A DNA stretch of 64,000 nucleotides from Monosiga brevicollis MX1. Taxonomy: Eukaryota > Opisthokonta > Choanoflagellata > Craspedida > Salpingoecidae. The notes beneath the pieces are model-generated. The model did not search any database. It worked only from the letters and a program-made list of their open reading frames with translations, and was not told the DNA's origin. A program made the translations under genes and the position numbers. Numbering within the stretch: position 1 is the stretch's first letter; the number at the start of each line of letters is the position of its first letter. Below are positions 53,901 to 64,000 of this stretch, one piece after another. The DNA is taken from positions 427,686-491,685 of the forward strand of contig NW_001865060.1 in NCBI RefSeq assembly GCF_000002865.3, written 5' to 3'.

Positions 53901-56900
53901 CTGCAGTTCAAGGAGGCACTGCAGCTCGCCAGCCCTGCCGCGCCGTTGGTGCTGGTGCTGGACTCGCTGGATCAACTTTTGCCCGATAATGGCGCTCGTA
54001 AGGTCAGGCCTTCTTGTCTTGGGGAGTGGGAAGGAATTTTCTGCTCACTCACAGACCTATCGCGTTGGTTCTACGACCTGAGCTAACATGCGGGCATATT
54101 GCTTTTGGAACCCGATACAGCTGCAATGGTTGCCACGCCAGCTTCCTGCGGGTGTTCACCTGATGGCCTCCACCTTACCTCAAGCACAATATGAGTGCTT
54201 TCCTGCTCTACAAGACTTGCCCGCCCATTGCTTCCTTGAGGTGTGGCCCCGCCCTACTGTGGTGCAATTGCTGCCAGCGCTTCTCACGCCTGTATCTACT
54301 GCGGATAGGTACCGGCTTTGAACTCCGAAGATATCCAGGCTTTGATCACGGGTGGGCTCGAAGCTGGCAACCGCACTTTGACCTCCGAGCAGCATCAGAC
54401 GGTAAGCATGTGCACACCTGCAAAGCGTACACGACACTTGTTGTCCATGGCATTGGCATCTGCAAACCTCTCGTTCTCTCGCACACCCTTACCCCTTGTA
54501 CATGGCGGCGACATGGCGGGTATCAGCTTCGCTCTGCCATCGCCAAGTGCCCGACGCCCCTCTATACAAGGCTCGCGCTGAATGTGGCCAGTGCATGGCA
54601 CTCACAAACGCCACTGGAACAATGTGCGTACAGTAAAGACGACGGGCGTTATGTTCACATACTCCATGCTTGGGAGCTAACAATGTTGCTGGCCCATTCG
54701 CTTGTCTTGAACGTTGCAGGCACATTGCCTGCTGACGTTCCAGGCATGATCGAGTCTTTGTTTGAACAGCTCGAACAAATCCACGGCACCACAGTGATTT
54801 CCCATGCCTTGGGCTATCTCACCCAAGCTTATCGAGGCTTATCGGACAACGAGATGGAGGACATATTGAGCTGTGACGATGACGTGCTGAATGCCGTGCG
54901 TAGCTGCTGCTCACTTTATTATTCCTATCCCAGCACATCTGGTGTGCAAAATTTGCTTCTCACCGCCATACACGTTGGCCTCAGGTCTTTGAGTACTGGT
55001 ATCCGCCACAACGACGCTTCCCTCCTCTGCTATGGACCCGGATCCGCTCAGCACTTGGACCCTATCTGGTGACCAAGGGTACGCTGCTCACTTTCACACA
55101 ATCAAGCCGGGCCATCGGCGCATCCTACTTGCGCATTCATCCTGCTTGTTCTTGTCATGATGGCCAAACACAGGCAGTGGTTCTGGTCAGGTGCTGGGCT
55201 GGCACCACCGCCAGTTCTTCGAGGCAGCTGCACGTCGCTACTTGGTAAGTCTCTATGCAAGCAATCATCAAGGCCCAGGCCAATGTTGCGCAGTATGCAA
55301 TCAACTTCAAACGTGTCGATCTTCCGAGCTTTAGCCTTTTGTGCTAAATATTCGTATGCTACGGCGAGGTAGGGTGGAAAGCAGTCTATCCGTCTGGCGA
55401 GTCACTTGGCGGATTTCTTTTCTGGCCGATGGTGTGAGGAGGAAAAGCCTTTTTCCTCGACCCCCCTGCAACAGCAACGCTTTCAACTTCCCGTGCAAGG
55501 TAACACTTGAATGCGCGTGCTGTCAGGGATCTCAGTCTCGAGTCTAAGGACCGAGATGTCAAGCATATGAGTGACACCATTGGCAAGGGAAAATCGGCTG
55601 GATCTGGCATTGCTTTGGTTCAAAATAACGATAACATTCTTCTACATCATTAATGCTATCATGCAGGCGCAGCCCTGCGCTATGTGGCGAACCAGCCAGT
55701 GGCCTTTGTGAACCCTGACGACGGCAGGTATGGCCATGAGCTTGTTGGTTCTTGCACCGATTGCTACCTGCAGCTGTTTGGTCAAACCGAGGCCCACTTC
55801 TACCCCTGTTGAGCACAGCTTCCTGCCAAATATTCGCAAGCTCGAGGAACTGCCACGCCAACTTATCGCAGCAGACCGGTACGACCGCAGATCTTTTTGA
55901 GCAATCTATGTCCAAAGTGGCCCCACCTTTTCACTCAACTTGGGGCTGCCGAATCCGGAGTAGGTTGCCGGATGTCATGGAGCAATGCTTTTTCCATTTT
56001 CCCTTTGTATACCACAGTGTGGCTGCCTTGGGCAAATCGGCGCTATTGACCCTGGTACAAGCCGCCTCTGATGCTGCAGGTAAGGCCTTGTTGCCGCTTT
56101 GAGCACATACACCCCCCATTGGTTTTCGCTTTTCTTTGTCGGAAAAAAGAACCCCCTCCCCTTCACGTAGCTTGAAACTTTTTTTTAAAAAAAAATGTAT
56201 TGCCTTATAGGGCGCCCGGGCGCCCGGTTGGAAGAACAGCAAAAGACTGCCTTAAGCAAACTGTTGCTGAGCCTGCGCGTCAGTCCGTATGATGAGAGAG
56301 AATTGGCTTTTCAAGTAAGTGCCGCGAAAGCTCAGACCCACGCTTTCGCATCGGACAGGCGTGTCACATGTTTTTTTTTTTTTTTTTGTTTGTTTGTTTG
56401 TTTGTTTGTTTGTTTGTTTTATAATTATTTCATCCTTGATGCTTGGCAGCTACTTGGCCGGCTGCGTTTGAGCGCCAACAGCAGCCCATACATCAAGAAA
56501 TTATTGGAAGAGGCACGTGTAGACGACTTGATTTTTTGGGGCGTTTTGATTGAGCCCTCTGATGCGCGCACGTTTGCAGGCTTTGACAGCTGAGGTCGAC
56601 GCGCGTGCACGCATCGTGACCCCTGTCTGTTGCCTGTATCCGCCGGATCCCATGAAAATCAACGTGCTCACTCATCCGGTGAGCCGCGCATTACTGGTCT
56701 CGTGCTTGGTTCAGGATAAGACGATTGACTCTTGAAGTGTGTCATGACACGCCTTGCTCAACCATCTACTGCCTCGCGTAAACTGCACAGGGAGGTGTGC
56801 ACGGCTTTGCTATGAGCCATGATGGCAGTACCTTGATTACGGGGTGTGACAACCGCACTGTTCAACTGTGGAATGCCGACAACGGCGAGCGTCTCACTAT

Positions 56901-59900
56901 CCTCGAGAATTTCGACTGGATGGTGCGGGCCGTAGCCTTTTCCCGCGATGACAAGTATTTTATCGCCATGCCGTGGTCTGGCCGCTACGTTGTACGTTGT
57001 TGGCGATGAGGGTGGCGATAAGGATCCACCCGTCAAGAACTCGATTGGCTTCTTCTCTGTGACGCTCTTGGGTGGGTCTTGATGTAATGCATGCGCTTGC
57101 CGGCGGTAGATATATGAGACCAAGGGATTCAACCAAGTTGCTCGGGGTGAAATTGGTGGTAAGGACTGCTGGCACTTCTCCGAAACTGTCGATGATCGCT
57201 CTGGCCTGCTTGATCGCTCTGCATCTCGATAGCATCTTCCGCCTCAACCGTGCACTCTGATGAATGAGTGGCCCTTAGAACACTGCCACACCGTGTGGCC
57301 AAATCCGTCAAATGACACCTTTTTTGCAGGCTCGGACATGGGCTTTCTTGTTGAGATTGGCGTACGCATCACTCCTTCGCCACGAAGAAGCACAGGCTTG
57401 AATGGGCAAAGCAGCCTCAAATCATTCATCATGTTTGCAATCTTTGATTTTGATAGTGTGACGGCAACATTGTCCGCAGGAGTCCCATCGTGGCCGACGA
57501 CCTCGACGAGCAATGCCGTACGTTGGCTGCAACTGCGTGTGTGGCTTGCCGATCCTCGCAATGGTCGCTGGACTGCACGTGGACTTAGCGGGCAATGCGT
57601 GGTTTAAACACAGGGCTGGATATGAGTCGCAACGGAGAACTGTTCCTGCTCAGTGATCGAAGGAACAAGGTCTGCCTTCTTGATCATTCGTGGGAGGTGA
57701 GACGCCATGCATTCCACCTCTTGTTTAAGCTAGAGCAACGACTCGGGGACTCACTTTTGAGGCAATCGTGCTTGCTTTTTAGCGAGTCATTACCACCTTC
57801 GACGGGGCGTTGGGTGCTTTTGCATACAGCTCGGCGGGCACTGTAGTGGCCTTGAGCGACGGAGACAAAACTGTCTCACTGTACGTGCTGCCGCAGTTCC
57901 TGTGGTCTTAGAAAGCCCGCGCGCAGACCACAGTGTATGAGTGTATGCTTTCATCTGACCAGCCCCTCTGATCCATGCTGTCTGGGCTTGTCATGCAGTT
58001 GCACCAAAGACCAAGGGCTGCTATGGGAAACCACGCTGGACGAGCACATTTGGTGCATGACGGGCACCATCGAGTACGCCGGTTGTGTTGTTTGCTATGA
58101 TCTTTTGCGTGCATGCGCGCGCGTGTGTGTGTGTCCCTCAGCTGCAAGCGTGTTCAAGCAAGTTGAAAGCTCATTCCACGGCACTTTTGGATTGTGTTTA
58201 TAGTCGGGTGGCCGTTGGCACGCTGCGAGGCCAGGCAGTGGTGCTGCATGCAGAAGGGTGTGTCACTACACCACTACCTTGCGCAAGGAGCTTTCATGAT
58301 CTCATCCAAATCCTTATCTGATCGTAGAGGCGAAATCCTACACAGCATCAAAGCCCATACGGACTCAATCGAATTTATCCGCTTGTGGGGCAACCTGCTT
58401 TACACCTGTAAGTTGTAACTCCTCAGTATCCTGCTTGAGCATGTCTGCGCACTTACTGGCCACCGTGTACGTCTTTCCTGGTCGCTTGGATGGGGCGCTA
58501 TCCAGCGTCAATGGACAATGCTGTCCGTGGCTTTGACCTGCAATTTGCGAATGAAAAGGCAGACAAGGTACGTGTCTAGCACCACATGCGAGCATAGATT
58601 TCTGTGGCGCATGCAACAAGGCTCATCAGCGGTCCCCGTTCGATCAGCCCTTGTGGCTGCCCAAAGGCACAAACGCACGCCTTGCAGGTTTACGTAGCGA
58701 AGGTCACGGAGCACTCAGCGCGACGGCCATGGGCGCCAATGCCAGCTATGATGACAGCCGGATTGCTGTTGACCTTTGTTAGTCAATCGGCGCATTAATG
58801 GCACACGCTTTGCACACGCCGCCAGTTCGACAACTGCAAGGCATTTACATCTTGCGTTTGCCTATTGCTCGCTTCACGACCCACAGACAGTGGCCACACA
58901 GAGGAGCATGCCCCAGCCACATGGAAAAAGTCCATGCCGGCCATGAAGCCAAGCACTTTGCCAACAACACATGAAATCACCGTGGTAAGTATAGCGCTCA
59001 TGTGCGCGTCCATGTGCGCCACTCTCTCTGCACTCATTGGTCTGCCATCACTTTCTATTTCCATTTTTTCCAATGCATCAAGCCTGGTGCCCCCACGCTT
59101 TTACTTCAAGCTGGCGTTGTGTTTGTTCAACATGAGCCCGGCAATGCTCAACCCTTTCCCACGTAAGGTTTCTCGCGATCCGCGTGTACAGCACAAAGGC
59201 ACTGTGCTTGAAATGGATCAACCCCTCCCCCTCGCCCCCCTTTTTTTTCTGAAACACAAACAAAAGGAAAAAAGAAAAGAACCGAGTCTTATTCTGTCAA
59301 TTTCGACGGCATGCTTGCTTTTACTGTCTACAACGAGGACAGAAAGCCTGACGTGCGAGCTGTCCGTGTGCGCCAAGAGGCGGGCGAGCCAGTTGTGGAC
59401 TGCCTCTTTGAGGGGTCTGACTTTGAGACTTATCGCTGGCCCGACGGACGACAGCTGCGTGATGGCGTACTCATGGTCGGTGCTTGACTCAAGATATGTG
59501 GCATCACGTGAGTGCTTGTGGTGTGCTCATATGCTGCATGCGGCACAGAATCGACAAACCATCACTCAAGCTGATTCCATCAGTGGTGCATGCCATGCAT
59601 GGTAAGAACGGTGTGGCGGGTGCCATAGAGGCGACTGAGCTGGTACACCTGTTCACGGTCCTGTGTTATGGTGTCGCTTGTTGGGTGTCAGGACGTCAAA
59701 GCGAGGTGATCTGGTGATGATAGATAATCGCACGGGTTTGTTCCACCACTGCCGCCATTACGACGAAAACGATGTCAACAATTTTCGGCGCATTACTGAG
59801 GTGAGACTTGGCTCGCAAAAAAAATCGAGAGAAGGGTTAGGAGTGGGGAGCCAGCAAGTGCTTGTTCAGGCCCATCCGCAGGTAGCTAGCTCACTGGCTG

Positions 59901-60603
59901 GAAACAGGGTCTCTGCTTTACAGTTGACGATGCCTTTTGCGTGTCTGGTGCTGAGGATCGCCGTTTGTGCGTAAGTTTACATGGCACCCCAATTTTCAAC
60001 TTCGATCGTGCTTGTGTTGCGGAGGCCGAGAACAGCTCGATATTTCAAGCAGCTCACAGAATCAATCTGGTTATTTGCAGTTTTGGTCCACGGCAACGGG
60101 TGAGCTGGTGGCGTCAGCCACCATGGAGGCACCCATTGCCGTAATCGTACCTGGTTTGGTACCAAACGTTGTCGTTGCACAGCTCACTCGTAAGTGGGAA
60201 GCACACGTATGAATATTGCATGTGGCTGTACCATGCATGGCTCAAAAGCAAAGAGACCCATGCCGTTGTTTTTGCAAGAGCGACACAAACCACAGCAAAC
60301 GCCTCACCACTTTCAACGCACGCTAGACGGCGCTGTCGCCATTTTGCACCTCAAGCTGCCCGGTGAGCGCCCTGCCGTTGAGCTAACCGACGCCTTTACA
60401 ACCCGCGGGCATTTGGCGCCTGCGATTCTCGAATACAAGTGAGCGCGAATCTCGCTCGCCTTGGCCGGGGCAGCAAGGCCTCGTGCTTCGTCGCTCGCTT
60501 CTCTTTTTCTTTCCGACTGACTGGGTGCATCTTGTACAGGAACGCATCGCCTCAGCAAGGCCAGGCAGACACAGACGGCGTTGGCACTGGGTACGGGCAC
60601 TAG
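50965..60603 (+). CDS. NWD1-like DUF4062-NACHT-WD40 STAND protein
   Basis: A gene of some 30 short exons. After MAELRSRILRGDVAALDGLG comes a DUF4062 domain: RVFLSSTFTDTVEERNTIL, FARTKGIEFAVATMRWGVTK, CLAEVDRCLQES, SLLAEKYGFRPFPSVI. The NACHT P-loop LIIHGISGSGK (exon ending 53353) is completed across a T-rich intron by SSVVASAAKFAAQ (from 53486); Walker B is LVLVLDSLDQLL (about 53950). Winged-helix/helical segments follow (ADVPGMIESLFEQLEQIHGT; LSDNEMEDILS). From 56788 to 60440 WD40 blades appear (GVHGFAMSHDGSTLITGCDN; RTVQLWNADNGERLTILENF; VRAVAFSRDDKYFI). The short tail ends QADTDGVGTGYGH. Layout and motifs resemble animal NWD1/TEP1-family proteins. STAND ATPases are ATP-switched scaffolds that oligomerise on sensing a ligand, as in NLR immunity and apoptosis; the ligand here is unknown. 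Exon borders between 52000 and 56500 are only partly settled. Confidence 0.85.
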
Positions 60604-60986
60604 GTGCATCGCTCGCGTGTGCGCAACCGCTTCTCATGCTGATTTTTCTGTGCCTTTCATTCAAGTGCCGGCAGTAACTGCTGTACCATCGTCTGAAATT
60701 TGGCTCGCGTGGTGCAAGACCACGCCCACATTGATAATGGCGCAGCGTCGCCCTCAAAAATGCCAATCCTCCTGAGCAGGTGCTTAAAAAAACCTCAGCC
60801 TCGTTCGCTTTGCGTGCATCCAAGGAAAGAAGTTGATTTTTATTCCACAGGCCTGTGGCGTGACGCGACATCTGAATTGCACGATGCAGGGTGAAGATAA
60901 AGATTAGCACCTCAATTCATGCAAGTCAGATGGTGTGGGTCGGGGTGAACACAAATAAGGCTGGCCCCGGGCCCGATGCTGTAGTC
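60604..60986. other. Convergent intergenic gap
   Basis: About 380 bases between the NACHT-WD40 and MYND gene stops. No gene supported. It should hold both polyadenylation regions. Confidence 0.55.
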
Positions 60987-63578
60987 TCAAGGCTTGGCTG
61001 CGGTCTGTGATGGGTACGAGGTCGCAACACTCGCGGGGGCAGTCGCAGTGCTGTTCGTTGCCGAAGCAGGAACAGAAACGGTGGGTGCACCCACGACGCC
61101 AGGTGTAGAGACGGTGGCGACGGGATTAGTGGGGACGGCGCTAGCAGTGGGGGTGGAAACGGTTGGGGTGGAGACCACGGGAGTGGTAGAGACGGTGGGA
61201 TTAGACATAGTGGCAGTAGCCATTGTGGGGGTAGAGACGGTAGGCGTGGCCACGGTCGACGTGACAACGGTGGGTCCAGGACGCATAGTGGCAGGCATGG
61301 CTGACATGCTACTGTACACGGTGGGCACGTAGGACACGGGACCACCGCGCGCCGAAGTTGTTACGCCCGATGGGGTGGCCTGCACCCCGTTGACCAATCC
61401 ACGAGTAGTGGTGGTGTACGGAGTGCGTGCGTAGGGGCCGGTACTGGCGGGCATCATGCGCGTGTACGGGGACTGTGTCACAGGCATCTAAGAGGTCCGA
61501 TCGTCACATGTCAGCGGTTGCACACACAGTGGCAGCACATTACACAAGTGTGTGTGCCCCATCAATCGCGTCTCTGGACGGGCACAGATGCTTACAGTGC
61601 GGTTGGTCGTATAGCCTGTGCTTGTCACAGTGCCGTAGGCACCCGAAGTGGCCACGGTGGCTGTCGTTGCTACACTTGAGGTGCGCCGGCAAGAATTCCG
61701 ATGCGTGTTCCAGGCCTTGACTTGGCAATCACGACTACAGTAGTATTCATTACCACAAAGCGAGCACTTGCAGGTGGCTTCCTTCCTGCACACATGACAG
61801 GGAGGCTAGATGGGCGGGTGTGGACAAGGGTTGGCAAGGATGAGGGACAAAACCTCTTCACAGCTGGCTTATTGCATTCCCTCGTCAAGTGCCCTTCAAG
61901 GAGGCCAACACAAAGACGTACAATGACTTTGGAAGTGCCAGGCGCCGGGCGCGCTCCAGTTGCCGCATTAGACACCTGTGGTGAGTTGGAAGTGGCCATG
62001 GCAGTGCTGGTGGACATGGCACTCATCATGGGACCCTTGCCCGGAGCACCAACGGTTGGCGCGCTGCTCATGACAGGCATGCCAGCTGTGCCGGGGGCCA
62101 TGGTCCCGGCCGGAGATTGCACGGTGCCCACAGTGCGCAGCTGCCCAGCCGTCGGCACGGAAGTCACCGGACCCATCGGCTTTGAGGCGACACCCCGCGG
62201 CATAGCGCCCGACGGATAGGAGGTTGCTGGAGCATAATACCGCGAGGTCGAAGGGGCCATATAAGTCGCCTAGCAAGAGAAGAAGTGGAAGGGAGGACAA
62301 TGACCACAAAAACCACCCAGTTGATGAGGTCAGCTGATCAACGCAGGCAAGGTGGCACAGCACAAAAGGCCCAAAAGCGATACGCGCGCAGATGGCGAGT
62401 AGGATCCATTGATCGGACTCGCTTACCGTCCGATAAGGCGTGCCGACCATCGTCTGTACATCGAGTCACAAACACAGGCAAACGCAAGCACAACATCACA
62501 TCAAAGTTAGACTGGCTGAGATCACCAGGAACGCCGTGACCGGATTCATGACCAGCCACCGGACAAAGAGTACACATCAAGCCAAAGTCTGGAGCACGAG
62601 TCGCACCGAAGGCATGGCCGTATTTGGTACTGGACGAGCAACGGTAGAACCGACAGTGGGAACAGTGCTGGGTTTGGTTGGCATGGGGGAGTACTGTATA
62701 TTGGCCTGCTGAGCCACCTGCCAGCGTCGCTCATCCGAGCAATCCTGGCGATGTACGCTCCAGTGATTTTTCTAGTTTGCATGCATCCAAGGGACAAATG
62801 AGCTCCACGTTGATACAGGGCAGAGATTCAACTCTCTCATGAAACTTTGACTCCCTCAGAACTACAAAAGTGCAATACAGCTGGAAATAGAGGGCTGAAA
62901 GTAGAACGGCAAGAAGTGGAGACATGGCGTACCTGACAATCACGTCCACAGTACCAAGCCTGACAGCATTTGCTGCACAGATACGATGCCGGCTTCATGC
63001 ACACCTGGAATGTTGGTGATCAAGGGAAGACTCAATGAGCAAGAGTGCAAAGGGGCAGGGCGAATCGAGAAAAGCGGCCGCGAGACCAATGGCAGGCGGC
63101 AAGCGTAGAGTGGGAAGGCACGCACAGAGCATTGGGACGGGGATATCGTTGGAGCCGACGTTTGCTGTGAACAAGGTGAGTATTTGGCCAACGACAGCAA
63201 GAGATAAACGGTGAGGATGCTGAGAATAAGGTGTGATCAAGTGGCCAGGCAGCGAGGGGCAAGGCAAAGACAAGACGCCAAAACAAACCTGATTGGCGAC
63301 ACCTACAAAAGTTGGTATGGAGTAGGACGAGAGGAGAGGTGGTGGGGATTAGCATGTAGGAAACCAAGGGATAAAAAAAAGAAAAAAAAAGAAAAGCCAG
63401 CGGGATGGCGTTTTGGACATTGGACAGTGGTAGGGTACAGCAAAAGCGTACCATTGTAAGGCGATCCGGTGTTGGAGCTACGGCGCCCATCAAGAGGTTC
63501 AGCTTTGGTTCGCTTAGCAGCGGTGGTGGCTGGGCCTGACGAGCTATTCCGCTTCTTGGTGGCAGCAGCGTCGGCCAT
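60987..63578 (-). CDS. Protein with two MYND zinc fingers and Thr/Val/Pro-rich tail
   Basis: Starts MADAAATKKRNSSSGPATTA followed by a basic patch (KRTKAEP), a likely nuclear signal. Splicing gives a first MYND finger, QCSVCMKPASYLCSKCCQAW then YCGRDCQ joined to VWSVHRQDC (63150-62700), and a second, PPCHVCRKEATCKCSLCGNE then YYCSRDCQVKAWNTHRNSC (61805-61690). Both keep the C-x2-C...C-x2-C...YC-x3-CQ...H-x3-C zinc ligands. Between and after them lie low-complexity segments rich in Ala, Pro, Thr, Val and Met; the last exon (61487-60987) repeats TVSTPT-like units (VVTSTVATPTVSTPTMATAT). MYND fingers bind proline-rich partners, often in chromatin or transcription regulators (BLU, DEAF1, SMYD). 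No catalytic domain accompanies them, so this is probably an adaptor. I cannot assign an orthologue. Confidence 0.8.
61100..61290 (-). repeat. TVSTPT-type coding repeat in the MYND protein tail
   Basis: Degenerate 15-18-base units (GTAGAGACGGTGGG-like on the plus strand) encode TVSTPTxA repeats over about 60 residues. The two MYND fingers lie outside it. Confidence 0.75.
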
Positions 63579-64000
63579 GGCAAGAGGTCGGTGATGCAAT
63601 AGCAAGAGGAACGCACTCGGTGCGACGGCGAGCTAGCTAGTTGGGCAGCTAGCTGGCACCCTCGAGGCCCACAAACGACAGAGGGCGCAAAGAAGAGACG
63701 ACCCAGATCCTGATCAAGGGACAAGGCTGATGCGTGATGCCGACGTTTGGGTGTTGACAGTATACGAATGGGATAGCCAAAGCGGCTGCAATGCGTCTGA
63801 GCTCAATGATAAAGGGGGCTGGACAGGAAGAGGCAAATGGATCGCAATGGGGGGAACAGCATGCATGAGAGGGATTTCTAGCTACGGGTTTGCTGAGCCC
63901 GGTGCGTCTGACATTGAAGGTCCGGGGCTGCCACGAGCTGCACGGGCTCAACCCCCTCGACAACACGTGTGTGTAAGTGCCCTGGGTATGGCAGCCCGGC
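63579..64000. other. Upstream flank of the MYND gene
   Basis: About 420 bases to the window edge. Probably promoter and 5' untranslated sequence of the MYND gene. I see no confident gene; one open frame of about 105 codons on the minus strand has no recognisable features. Confidence 0.5.

Overview
This window is nuclear DNA from a eukaryote. Almost every gene is split by short GT-AG introns, roughly 50-200 bases, and the reading frames close cleanly when these are removed. The gene set (INO80/NSL subunit MCRS1, BTAF1/Mot1, HFM1/Mer3, CDC73, ARL6IP4/SRp25, an NWD1-type NACHT-WD40 protein, PDZ and RasGAP domains on one chain) is of animal/holozoan type. The compactness, rich coding sequence, abundant CT/GT microsatellites and secreted glycoside hydrolases suggest a free-living unicellular holozoan, most likely a choanoflagellate such as Monosiga. 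That assignment is inference from gene content; no marker RNA gene is present. I saw no CRISPR array, tRNA, rRNA or convincing transposon or viral remnant.

Layout, left to right: a CT-rich leader (1-300) then MCRS1 (+, 450-4159); BTAF1/Mot1 (-, 4460-13207) with a roughly 290-base CA repeat in an intron next to its ATPase P-loop; a purple acid phosphatase (+, 13807-16637); a GH18 chitinase-like enzyme with a cysteine-rich tail (-, 16997-19579); a GAGACA-rich tract and an apparently empty stretch; a coiled-coil protein with tandem BRCT domains (+, 21075-24525); a GH78 alpha-L-rhamnosidase (-, 24671-28923); ARL6IP4/SRp25 (+, 29252-30309); gamma-glutamyl hydrolase (-, 30610-32157); a PDZ + RasGAP protein (-, 32837-38777) with a 50-N assembly gap inside one intron; a small DPY30-motif protein with a new three-copy repeat (+, 39386-40269); a probable Mediator MED10 (-, 40638-41495); the meiotic helicase HFM1/Mer3 (+, 41698 to about 47240); CDC73/parafibromin (+, 47942-49998); a DUF4062-NACHT-WD40 protein (+, 50965-60603); and a protein with two MYND zinc fingers (-, 60987-63578).

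Functionally, many genes act in RNA polymerase II transcription and chromatin (MCRS1, BTAF1, CDC73, MED10-like, SRp25), two in DNA repair or meiosis (BRCT protein, HFM1), four are signal-peptide or luminal hydrolases (phosphatase, GH18, GH78, gamma-glutamyl hydrolase), and two are signalling proteins (PDZ-RasGAP, NACHT-WD40). There is no operon-like logic; neighbours are convergent or divergent. No new multi-gene system is evident. The most notable unexplained pattern is non-coding: CT-rich tracts on the sense strand upstream of several genes, three of which share an exact 14-base word (TGTGGTAGTTGTGC).
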